Origin: Clostridia bacterium | Lineage (GTDB): Bacteria; Bacillota_A; Clostridia; Christensenellales; Aristaeellaceae | Direction: 5' to 3' | Length of the DNA stretch: 6,104 nucleotides | Assembly: GCA_017525805.1 (NCBI GenBank) | Contig: JAFXSH010000130.1 | Coordinates: 1 to 6,104, forward strand | Part shown: positions 1 through 5,963 of the stretch, piece by piece | Numbering within the stretch: position 1 is the stretch's first letter | Layout of the letters: each line of letters begins with the position of its first letter | Program-made: the position numbers and the translations under genes | Notes under the pieces: model-generated | Database searches by the model: none | What the model was told of the DNA's origin: nothing | Seen by the model: only the letters and a program-made list of their open reading frames with translations

Positions 1-95
1 AAAACTCATTTCAGAATTAACTGTCGTTTCTCTCTCTTCTCTGTATCGTTTTCAAGATTCCCGCGCCCCCCACGTCCCTCTCGCGAGGCCCGTTT

Positions 96-109
96 TTCGA
101 GCGCTCGAA
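96..109. promoter_or_regulatory. 14-bp perfect palindrome over the start site of the leftward promoter
   Basis: TTCGAGCGCTCGAA is a perfect 14-bp palindrome starting one base downstream of the -10 box of the leftward promoter and covering its expected transcription start (about 104). A dyad here is typical of a repressor operator. It does not match the Gram-positive LexA box or the CIRCE element that I know, so no regulator is named. Confidence 0.45.
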
Positions 110-110
110 T

Positions 111-139
111 ATAATACCACGTACGCCCGCCTATGTCAA
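111..139 (-). promoter_or_regulatory. Sigma-A type promoter, leftward
   Basis: On the minus strand the sequence reads TTGACA (139-134), a 17-bp spacer, then TATTAT (116-111). That is a perfect -35 and a 5-of-6 -10 at optimal spacing. Transcription should start near 104 and run off the left edge, so the driven gene is outside the window. The leader from 104 to 1 has a small CCTC-GCGA-GAGG hairpin possibility around 77-88. An ATG lies at 9-7, but no ribosome site stands at a normal distance before it, so I do not call a start there. Confidence 0.75.
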
Positions 140-393
140 CACGTTTTTTTCACTTTTTTCCCGCCTTTTCGCTTTTCTTCGTTTTTCCCGAACATTAGCA
201 AACAGAACGCTTTCATTGAATTGCGAATTTCCCGTACTATTCATTTTCAGTTCCTTTTTAACGTTCGGATTTTTAAAGAACAAACGTTCCCTTCCCTCAA
301 TATATGGGCATAAGGATTCCCGGCAATCTGGTTTTTTTCTCTTCATGCTGTCCATGTGAAATTCCTTCATATAATTAACCCCGAAATCACCAG

Positions 394-420
394 GGAGGCT
401 GCACGCGGCAGCCTCCTTTT
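394..420 (+). terminator. Rho-independent terminator, rightward
   Basis: GGAGGCTGC (394-402) pairs perfectly with GCAGCCTCC (408-416) around a 5-nt loop (ACGCG), followed by TTTT and, after GG, TTT. The 9-bp GC-rich stem with a short U tract on the plus strand is a good intrinsic terminator. On the minus strand no T-run follows the stem, so it is directional. It ends just before the -35 box of the channel promoter and so insulates that gene from rightward transcription. No rightward gene is visible upstream of it within the window. Confidence 0.75.
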
Positions 421-422
421 GG

Positions 423-451
423 TTTACAGAAAGCGGAACAGATGATATACT
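423..451 (+). promoter_or_regulatory. Promoter of the K+ channel gene
   Basis: TTTACA (423-428), a 17-bp spacer and TATACT (446-451), each 5 of 6 against consensus. A TG at 443-444 makes it an extended -10 promoter. Expected transcription start is about 458, leaving a 5' leader of about 30 nt before the TTG start at 489. Confidence 0.75.
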
Positions 452-474
452 TTTTGAAAGTCCATCACAGAAGC

Positions 475-480
475 GGAGGG
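475..480 (+). promoter_or_regulatory. Ribosome binding site fixing a TTG start
   Basis: GGAGGG lies 8 nt before the TTG at 489-491. The next in-frame ATG is about 30 codons further, inside the first membrane segment, so this site decides in favour of the TTG start. Confidence 0.8.
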
Positions 481-488
481 AATAAGTT

Positions 489-1298
489 TTGTCCTATACA
501 GCCATCAAGACCCGGGTATTTGACATCATCAGCAAGGACGACGGCAGCGACCGGGCCAGCCGGGCCTTTGACCTGCTGATCATGGCGCTGATCCTGCTCA
601 GCGTAACGTCCATCGTGCTGGAATCCTTTGATTCCCTGGCCGCAAAATACCGCGTGGTTTTCCGGGGGTTTGAGTTTTTTTCTGTCATCGTCTTTACGGT
701 GGAATACCTGGCCCGCATCTGGACGGCGGACCTGCTGTATCCCCAGGCGGCCCTTCCGCGCCTCAAGTATATTTTTTCCTTCATGGCGCTGATCGACCTG
801 CTGGCCATCCTGCCCTTTTACCTGCCTTTTGTTTCAGCGGATATGCGGTATCTGCGCATGGTGCGTTTGTTCCGCCTGATCCGCCTGTTTCGGGTATTCA
901 AGCTGGGACGGTATATCGACGCGCTGCAGACCATCGTGCAGGTGATCCGCCTGTCCGCTTCCCGGCTGGTCATTTCCATGGTGCTGTGCTTTACCGTGAT
1001 GCTGTTTTCTGCCATCATCATGTATACCGTGGAAAACCCGGTGCAGCCTGAACAGTTTCCCAACGTGATCACCTCCATGTGGTGGGCCATCTGCGCGCTG
1101 ACCACCGTGGGCTACGGGGACGTGTACCCCATCACAGCGGTGGGACGGTTCCTGGCCTCCATTATCAGCCTGTTGGGCATCGGCATCATCGCCATTCCCA
1201 CCGGCATTATCACGGCGGGCTTTTCCGAGGTGATTTCCGGAAAGCACGCGGCGGAAGAAAAAAAGTTCTGCCCTTACTGCGGCAAAAAGCTGGAATAA
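489..1298 (+). CDS. Voltage-gated potassium channel, six-TM Kv-like
   Basis: An integral membrane protein of 269 residues with the full Kv layout, expected to act as a homotetramer that passes K+ across the cell membrane under voltage control. Visible parts: S1 about 27-45; S2 about 58-78; S3 about 95-113 with D103; S4 about 119-141 with basic residues at every third position (R120, R123, R126, R129, R132, R135, K138, R141); S5 about 159-181; pore helix about 192-204; selectivity filter TTVGYGD at 205-211; S6 about 221-247. The filter is canonical for K+. The short C-terminal tail carries CPYCGKKL, half of a zinc-ribbon-like motif. There is no cyclic-nucleotide-binding, RCK or T1 domain. The start is TTG, supported by a GGAGGG site 8 nt upstream and its own extended -10 promoter. 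It is a single-gene unit. The family is clear; the physiological role (membrane potential or K+ balance) is inferred. Confidence 0.93.
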   Translation: MSYTAIKTRVFDIISKDDGSDRASRAFDLLIMALILLSVTSIVLESFDSLAAKYRVVFRGFEFFSVIVFTVEYLARIWTADLLYPQAALPRLKYIFSFMALIDLLAILPFYLPFVSADMRYLRMVRLFRLIRLFRVFKLGRYIDALQTIVQVIRLSASRLVISMVLCFTVMLFSAIIMYTVENPVQPEQFPNVITSMWWAICALTTVGYGDVYPITAVGRFLASIISLLGIGIIAIPTGIITAGFSEVISGKHAAEEKKFCPYCGKKLE

Positions 1299-1301
1299 AC
1301 G

Positions 1302-1961
1302 TCAAAGCAGATAGCCGTACACAGCCCAGAAATGGAAAAATGTGCCCGCTAAGCAGAACAGATGGAACAGGGAATGCATGTATTTTTTCTTCGAGCCAAG
1401 GCCGTACAGCGCCGCGCCGACGGAATACATGGCCCCGCCCAGCACCAGGAACAGGACGCCTTGCCGTCCCATGGTTTCCAGCAGCCGGGGAACACCCAGC
1501 AGGATGGACCAACCGCTGGCCAGATGGCAAACGACGGAAAGCGCCTTGAACCGATCCACCCGGATGGCGTTGAACACGATGCCCGTCACCGCGAAGGCGG
1601 ACACCCCGGAAAGCAGGGCCCAGCCAAGCGCCCCGCCCACGCCCAGCAAAGAAACGGGCACATACGTGCACAGCACCAGCAGGAACACATTGCAGTGATC
1701 GATCACCCGCAGCACCTTTTTCCCCTCCATGCGGCGGGACAGGGCATGATAAACGCAGGAAATCACATACAGGATCACCATGGCCGCGCCGAACAGGCTG
1801 ACGGAAACCACCGCCAGCGGCCCACGGGCCCGAATCAGGAGCAGCACAAGGCCCGCGATGCTCATCAATCCCCCGATGCCATGGGATATGGCGTTAAAAA
1901 TCTCCTCCCCCAAGCTGTAATTGGGGATGCGGATATTCAGCCCCGCCCGCGCTTCCGACAT
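1302..1961 (-). CDS. Hemolysin III / PAQR family membrane protein
   Basis: A 219-residue polytopic membrane protein of the hemolysin III (YqfA, COG1272) branch of the PAQR superfamily, with about seven hydrophobic segments and the usual bacterial length. Family signatures are present in order: E20-x2-N23-x3-H27 at the first membrane segment, S68-x3-H72 in the second, D88-H89 following, and H196-x3-H200 near the C-terminus. In PAQR proteins, such Ser/Asp/His residues form an intramembrane zinc site associated with amidase-like hydrolase chemistry; the bacterial substrate is unknown, and the hemolysin name is historical. The ATG start is at 1961, with GGAGG (1975-1971) 9 nt before it. It probably has its own promoter within the inverted repeat upstream, while read-through from the upstream MBL gene is also possible. 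Its stop lies 3 bp from the stop of the convergent channel gene. Confidence 0.92.
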   Translation of the reverse strand: MSEARAGLNIRIPNYSLGEEIFNAISHGIGGLMSIAGLVLLLIRARGPLAVVSVSLFGAAMVILYVISCVYHALSRRMEGKKVLRVIDHCNVFLLVLCTYVPVSLLGVGGALGWALLSGVSAFAVTGIVFNAIRVDRFKALSVVCHLASGWSILLGVPRLLETMGRQGVLFLVLGGAMYSVGAALYGLGSKKKYMHSLFHLFCLAGTFFHFWAVYGYLL

Positions 1962-1970
1962 TCTTTCGTT

Positions 1971-1975
1971 CCTCC
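1971..1975 (-). promoter_or_regulatory. Ribosome binding site of the hemolysin III gene
   Basis: GGAGG on the minus strand, 9 nt before the ATG at 1961. It lies 11 nt downstream of the end of the 1987-2035 inverted repeat, so a hairpin formed there could affect access to it. Confidence 0.75.
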
Positions 1976-1986
1976 ATAAAATAAAT

Positions 1987-2035
1987 TCAAGAACTGCTTA
2001 ACATAGTTTTCAATACTATATTAAGCAGTTCTTGA
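1987..2035. repeat. 15-bp perfect inverted repeat / long hairpin
   Basis: TCAAGAACTGCTTAA (1987-2001) is the exact reverse complement of TTAAGCAGTTCTTGA (2021-2035). After one mismatch the pairing continues for 5 bp (ATAGT 2003-2007 with ACTAT 2015-2019), leaving a 7-nt loop (2008-2014). In a minus-strand transcript the hairpin is followed by ATTTATTTT, so it could act as a weak terminator for read-through from the MBL gene. On the plus strand only TATTTTG follows. The right arm overlaps the -10 and spacer of the hemolysin III promoter, so it could equally be an operator. A minimal transposon-like remnant cannot be excluded. Confidence 0.85.
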
Positions 2036-2046
2036 TATTTTGTCAA
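2018..2046 (-). promoter_or_regulatory. Probable promoter of the hemolysin III gene
   Basis: Minus strand: perfect TTGACA (2046-2041), 17-bp spacer, then TAATAT (2023-2018, 4 of 6). A better-matching TATAGT (2020-2015) exists but at a 20-bp spacing. Either choice places the start at about 2008-2011, inside the loop of the 1987-2035 hairpin. The -35 lies just past the stop of the MBL gene. Confidence 0.6.
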
Positions 2047-2049
2047 GAA
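2029..2049. promoter_or_regulatory. Candidate operator dyad over the -35 region
   Basis: On both strands this reads TTCTTGA-N7-TCAAGAA, with perfect 7-bp half sites at 2029-2035 and 2043-2049. It covers the -35 box and part of the spacer of the hemolysin III promoter. A third half site of the same sequence (TCAAGAA, 1987-1993) is the outer end of the other arm of the large inverted repeat. The geometry suits a dimeric repressor. The regulator is unknown and the role is inferred. Confidence 0.4.
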
Positions 2050-2061
2050 GTTTTTATGCCG

Positions 2062-2886
2062 TCAGATTATCAGCGTTTCCCCGCAGGCAAAATATTGCAG
2101 CCTGTCCCCCATGATTTTCTTCATGAGGGCGTAAGCGGGCAGGCCGGTACAGTGGCAAGTATAAAAAGCGCAGGGCCAGGAAAGCAGCTCCCGTGCCGTG
2201 GCACGGATCATATCGGTTTCCTCAACGGTGTATTCACCGGATTTTTTCATCATATGAAAGCCGCTGATCACTGCGTCCGGGGCGGACCCGTACACCTGAC
2301 GGCAACGTTCCAAGATATTCAGGATGCCGCTGTGGGCGCAGCCGGACAGCAGTACGCTTTTCCCTTTTTCCCGAATGACCAGGCACTGTTCATGGCTGAA
2401 ATCATCCTGCACCAACTGCCCGCCGGTTTTCCGGAACAGCTTCCGGTTGCCAGATGGCCAGAATTTGCGGCCGGTAATGCCGCCAAAGAGCAGCAGGTCC
2501 CGGTCGATCCAAGCGTCCCGATCCTGCCATTCCACCTGCGGCAGGGAAGAAACGGCTGGGTCCATGCCGATGGGGTGCGGGGAATCCCCGCTGGCGGACC
2601 AGAAATCCTCCTCCGCGCCGCGCCGAAGATAAACGCGCGCCGTGGGATTGATCCCGGCAAAGGCCAGGACGCCGCCCGTGTGATCGTAATGCCCGTGGCT
2701 GATGATCACCGCGTCCACCCGCTCAAGATCCACGCCCAAGGCCCGGGCGTTTTCCAGGAGCAGCGCTGAAGGGCCCGTATCCATGAGCAAAACGCAATCC
2801 GCCGTTTCCACGTACAGACAAAGCCCGTGAGCGGGAACACAGTTTTCCCGGCACGCGGTGTTTTCCACCAGGTTTACGATCCGCAC
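2062..2886 (-). CDS. MBL-fold metallohydrolase, COG1237 type
   Basis: A 274-residue soluble protein of the metallo-beta-lactamase fold without a signal peptide, so probably cytoplasmic. Metal-ligand motifs are visible: H64-G-H66-Y-D68-H69-TGG, then GCAH with H185, and SGFH with H211; H165 (SHEQ) and H245 (TCHCTG) are further conserved-looking histidines. The layout (early MDTG, HGHYDHTGG, GCAHSGI, a late FYTCHCTG) resembles the COG1237 group, often annotated as dihydropteridine-type ribofuranosylaminobenzene phosphate synthase from an archaeal relative; the real bacterial substrate is not established, and I do not assign one. The start is GTG at 2886, with GGGGAGG (2900-2894) 7 nt upstream. 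It lies 28 bp after the stop of the EAL-domain gene with no terminator or promoter seen between, so the two are probably co-transcribed. Confidence 0.9.
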   Translation of the reverse strand: MRIVNLVENTACRENCVPAHGLCLYVETADCVLLMDTGPSALLLENARALGVDLERVDAVIISHGHYDHTGGVLAFAGINPTARVYLRRGAEEDFWSASGDSPHPIGMDPAVSSLPQVEWQDRDAWIDRDLLLFGGITGRKFWPSGNRKLFRKTGGQLVQDDFSHEQCLVIREKGKSVLLSGCAHSGILNILERCRQVYGSAPDAVISGFHMMKKSGEYTVEETDMIRATARELLSWPCAFYTCHCTGLPAYALMKKIMGDRLQYFACGETLII

Positions 2887-2893
2887 GGAATCG

Positions 2894-2900
2894 CCTCCCC
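2894..2900 (-). promoter_or_regulatory. Ribosome binding site fixing a GTG start
   Basis: Minus-strand GGGGAGG, 7 nt before the GTG at 2886-2884. It sits in the 28-bp gap after the EAL-domain gene, which supports independent translation initiation of the MBL gene on a shared mRNA. Confidence 0.75.
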
Positions 2901-2914
2901 TCTGTCCGCCGGGA

Positions 2915-5911
2915 TCAGGACGCGTTCATGCCCGCGAGAATATCCTTTCCGAAATCTTCCGGCGGCATGGGATGGGAGAAGTAATAGCCCTGCACCAGCG
3001 CGCAGCCCAATTCTTTGAGCAGCTGCATCTGGCTTTCCGTTTCCACGCCCTCGGCTACCACAGGCACCTTCAGGGTTTTGGCGATATCCAGGATCAGCTG
3101 CACCAGATGGATATCCTTTTCATCCTTGTTCTCAATATTCTGGATGAACGCCTTATCCATTTTCAACACGTCCACCGGCATGGACGAGAGCATATTCAGC
3201 GAAGAATAGCCGGTGCCGAAATCGTCCATTTCGATTTCGTAACCCTTTTTGCGCAGCCTGTCGATGAGGGCCACCAATTGCTCCGCGTTGTCGGTATAGG
3301 CGGATTCTGTCACTTCCAGCTTGAGGGCCCCGCGCTCCAGGCCATTCTTTTCCACCAGTTCTTCCAGGATGCTTTCCAGCGCCGGATCAAATACGTCCAG
3401 CCGGGAAAGATTGACGGAGACGGGCACCGTGATCCCATACTGATCGCGCCAGCGGGCGATTTGCTTGGCGGCCTCCGACCACACGTAATGGTCTATCAAA
3501 CTGATCTGGCCATCCTTTTCAAACAGGGGGATGAACTGATCCGGCGGGATCAGGCCCAGCTCTGGATGGTGCCAGCGCACCAGCGCCTCGGCGCTGCACA
3601 GCTTGGGCGAGCTGCCCTGCACATCGTATTTGGGCTGATAGTACACCTCAAATTGGTGATCCTCCAGCGCCCGGTGCAGATCGTTCAGCAGCCGCTGATC
3701 ATGCAGCTCCTGTTCGCGCATTTTCTGGTTGTACACCATCAGGCGGGTCTGATAGCTTTTGCGCGCCAGGTTGCAGGCCGACCAAGCCCGGTCAAACTGC
3801 TGGCCGGGGTCTACGCCCGCCTGCCAGGGCATCACGCCCATGAAAAACCGCACGTTCGCGTTTCGGGACAGCTCATCCAGCTTATCCTGCAGGCGGTCAA
3901 ACAGCGTCTGGTATTCTTCCAGATGCTCACAGTAAATACTGAAGCGATCCCCGTCGAACCGGGTGGCGATCCCTTCCTTTTCCGCCAGGAAAGCGCGGAT
4001 CTCACTGCCGATCAGGCGCAGCACGAAATCGCCGAATTCCCGGCCGTTCAATGCGTTCACGGAATGGAACTGTTCCACATCCACCACGATGGCGTCCATG
4101 GCCTTCTCCGGGTTCTCCCGGTGCATCCGGTCGGCGTATTCAAAGAAGAAGCCCTTGTTGTAAAGCGCCGTCATGGGGTCCAGCTCCGTGGCGGAAATCA
4201 GCTGCTCGCCTTCATTGGCGCGCCTGGAATTCTTCAGGCTTTGCAGCAGCAGCACCACGATCACCGCGAATACCGCCGTGATCACAAAGATCACGGACAC
4301 CACGTTGTCATGGAGGAATTTTGAAACGGTCACGCTCTCGTCCGGATAAGAATAGTTGGTCAGCGCCGCTTCGAGGGTCGCGCCGGGAATCAGCCCGATG
4401 GTTTTATTCAGGATGGAGTAGAGGCAGCCGTCGCCCCTTCTCACCGCGAAGCACTGGTTCATGATCTTCCCGGTGGCGATCACGTAAAGGTTGTATTCAT
4501 CGCGCAGGGATTCCATTCTGGCGATACGGTAATTGCTGACCAGGGAGCAATCCGCACCCCCGCCGCGCACGGCCCGGAAGCATTCGTCGATTCCATTAAA
4601 ATGTACGACTTTCCAGCTGGGGTAATTATCCTTGATGAACACCTCGCAGTTGATATCCCCCGCCGCGATAGCGATGGTCATCTCCTGTTGGGATGAAAGG
4701 ATCTGCCGGTCCGCGTTTCTCACCACGGCGTACAGTTCCGTCTTCATAAGCGTGGAGGTGGTGATCAGGCCCAGTTCTTCCCCCTCGTGGGCGCTCAGGT
4801 TCACCGGGAACACGCAGTCGATTTCACCGTCCTGCAGCGCTTTCAGGGCCGATTCCACGCTGGCGTAGGCTACGGGAACAAACTCGATCTTCGCGTTCTT
4901 CAGGCTGTCGGCCGCCTGTTCAAAATAATCCTTGAGCGCGCCGGTAAACTCGCCCGTCGTCAGGTCCATATCGCAGAAAGGAAGGAAATCCGTCCGATAG
5001 CCCACGCGGATCGCCCCATGGCCGGCCAGCCATCTCAATTCTTCATCCGTGAGGAAAGCGTTTGATCCGACAGTCCGCACGTACTGATCATACAGCTTCT
5101 GGCTGTAATACCGGTCTTCTTCCTGGATCCTGCCCATGGCGGCATTCAGTTCAGACAGCAGATCGGGGCGCGCCTTATTGACGGAAAAATAGAAATCAGA
5201 CTGGCCGATTTCGCACACAGGCATGCAATCGACGTCGCTCTGGAATGCGTCCACAGTCACGTAAACGTCGATTATGCCGTTTTCCAGCATTTGCAGCCAT
5301 TCTTCCTCGGATGCGGCCATCTCCACCAGCTCCGTCCGGACGCCATGCTGGGCGGCCCACTCCTGAAAGAAGCCCGCCTGCACGCTGCCCTCGTTCACGC
5401 CCACCCGTTTGCCGTTAAAGGCGGCTAAATCCCCCGACATGATGGCTTTATTGCTGCCGGAAACAAAGGCGCAATAGGATTCCGTACCCATGGCCAGGGT
5501 GGAAAACAGCATGTTCTTCGTCCGCTCCTGGGTATAGGAAACATCGCTCAACAGGTCGATTTTGCCCGCTTCCAGCTTATGCAGCAGTTCCGACCAGGAG
5601 CCTTCCACATATTCATAGGTCCATCCGGTATATGCGGCGATTTTCTGCTGGTATTCATAAGCATAGCCGGTCCGCCTGTCAAACTGATCCTTATAATTGA
5701 ATGAAGACTCATACCAGCCGACGCGCACGGTCTTTTCCGGGGCTTTCTCCGCCAGCCCGGCAGGCAAAATCATGGCAAGCGCCAGGGTCAGGCAGATCAC
5801 CGCCAGCGCGAAGCGTTTTCCGCGCGCCGCCGGGTGATTGAAAAAAACAGCCTTGGCCCTTTCGGTCCGCGTTCCGGCCATTCCGTTTATCTTGATGCTT
5901 TTCATCAGCAC
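2915..5911 (-). CDS. Dual solute-binding sensor with degenerate GGDEF and intact EAL domain (c-di-GMP phosphodiesterase)
   Basis: A 998-residue membrane signalling protein. Order: basic N-terminus; hydrophobic signal or anchor about 33-53 (an AGLA-type cleavage site is possible); first SBP_bac_3-like domain about 61-280; second about 299-520; transmembrane helix about 537-557; GGDEF about 572-728; EAL about 740-995. Domain 1 keeps the T127-x2-R130 ligand motif typical of amino-acid binders; domain 2 lacks the Arg. The GGDEF signature is D653-G-D-R656-F, so the catalytic Glu is Arg, and no RxxD I-site is at the usual place: it should not make c-di-GMP. The EAL domain looks active: E775-A-L, N834, E866, E869, D896-D897, K917, E954, Q974. 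Expected role: an extracytoplasmic solute controls c-di-GMP breakdown to pGpG. Start: GTG 5911 (5 nt from GGGGAGG) or ATG 5905 (11 nt); either is possible. It heads the operon with the MBL gene. Confidence 0.93.
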   Translation of the reverse strand: MLMKSIKINGMAGTRTERAKAVFFNHPAARGKRFALAVICLTLALAMILPAGLAEKAPEKTVRVGWYESSFNYKDQFDRRTGYAYEYQQKIAAYTGWTYEYVEGSWSELLHKLEAGKIDLLSDVSYTQERTKNMLFSTLAMGTESYCAFVSGSNKAIMSGDLAAFNGKRVGVNEGSVQAGFFQEWAAQHGVRTELVEMAASEEEWLQMLENGIIDVYVTVDAFQSDVDCMPVCEIGQSDFYFSVNKARPDLLSELNAAMGRIQEEDRYYSQKLYDQYVRTVGSNAFLTDEELRWLAGHGAIRVGYRTDFLPFCDMDLTTGEFTGALKDYFEQAADSLKNAKIEFVPVAYASVESALKALQDGEIDCVFPVNLSAHEGEELGLITTSTLMKTELYAVVRNADRQILSSQQEMTIAIAAGDINCEVFIKDNYPSWKVVHFNGIDECFRAVRGGGADCSLVSNYRIARMESLRDEYNLYVIATGKIMNQCFAVRRGDGCLYSILNKTIGLIPGATLEAALTNYSYPDESVTVSKFLHDNVVSVIFVITAVFAVIVVLLLQSLKNSRRANEGEQLISATELDPMTALYNKGFFFEYADRMHRENPEKAMDAIVVDVEQFHSVNALNGREFGDFVLRLIGSEIRAFLAEKEGIATRFDGDRFSIYCEHLEEYQTLFDRLQDKLDELSRNANVRFFMGVMPWQAGVDPGQQFDRAWSACNLARKSYQTRLMVYNQKMREQELHDQRLLNDLHRALEDHQFEVYYQPKYDVQGSSPKLCSAEALVRWHHPELGLIPPDQFIPLFEKDGQISLIDHYVWSEAAKQIARWRDQYGITVPVSVNLSRLDVFDPALESILEELVEKNGLERGALKLEVTESAYTDNAEQLVALIDRLRKKGYEIEMDDFGTGYSSLNMLSSMPVDVLKMDKAFIQNIENKDEKDIHLVQLILDIAKTLKVPVVAEGVETESQMQLLKELGCALVQGYYFSHPMPPEDFGKDILAGMNAS

Positions 5912-5916
5912 TGTGT

Positions 5917-5923
5917 CCTCCCC
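5917..5923 (-). promoter_or_regulatory. Ribosome binding site of the EAL-domain gene
   Basis: Minus-strand GGGGAGG. It is 5 nt before GTG (5911-5909) and 11 nt before ATG (5905-5903). The spacing does not settle the start; the two forms differ by only two residues. Confidence 0.75.
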
Positions 5924-5963
5924 GTGTTCTGGTCAATTGTCACCTGTAAAATGACCCATTTTT

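Larger units (their letters stand above)
1..393. other. Gene-poor AT-rich intergenic region at left edge
   Basis: I see no convincing coding region here. The stretch at about 140-370 is pyrimidine-rich on the plus strand and much more AT-rich than the neighbouring genes. A 79-codon minus-strand frame (370-131) exists, but its product is a Lys/Arg/Glu-rich string without recognisable domain character, its only ribosome-site candidate is a plain GGGG, and it ends inside the -35 box of the leftward promoter, so I do not call it. No tRNA-like T-arm, no array and no direct repeats were seen. The supported elements are the leftward promoter and palindrome at 96-139; the terminator begins at 394. 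Confidence 0.6.

Noticed and set aside
131..370. 79-codon minus-strand frame upstream of the leftward promoter
   Set aside because: The product is Lys/Arg-rich low-complexity sequence, the ribosome site is weak (GGGG), there is no promoter before it, and it ends inside the leftward -35 box.
370..375. Perfect TATAAT on the plus strand before the terminator
   Set aside because: There is no -35-like hexamer at 16-18 bp and no extended -10 TG; a start here would give only a few tens of bases before the terminator.
1258..1285. Possible minus-strand terminator for the hemolysin III gene inside the channel gene
   Set aside because: There is a run of seven T on the minus strand, but the preceding TGCC/GGCA pairing is only 4 bp and is separated from the run; too weak to call.
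1987..2035. Insertion-sequence ends
   Set aside because: The perfect arms enclose only 19 bp, with no transposase gene and no flanking target duplication visible; a regulatory hairpin or operator fits better.
2032..2769. 245-codon plus-strand open frame
   Set aside because: It is antisense to the MBL gene, has no family motifs, and begins in the hemolysin III promoter region without its own convincing signals.
2858..4324. 488-codon plus-strand open frame
   Set aside because: It lies wholly opposite the EAL gene and the MBL start region. Its translation is His/Gln-rich without domain signatures, while the minus-strand product has clear catalytic motifs; it is a composition shadow.
5912..5957. 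c-di-GMP riboswitch in the leader of the EAL gene
   Set aside because: The leader is only about 45 nt and shows none of the conserved parts of GEMM-type aptamers.
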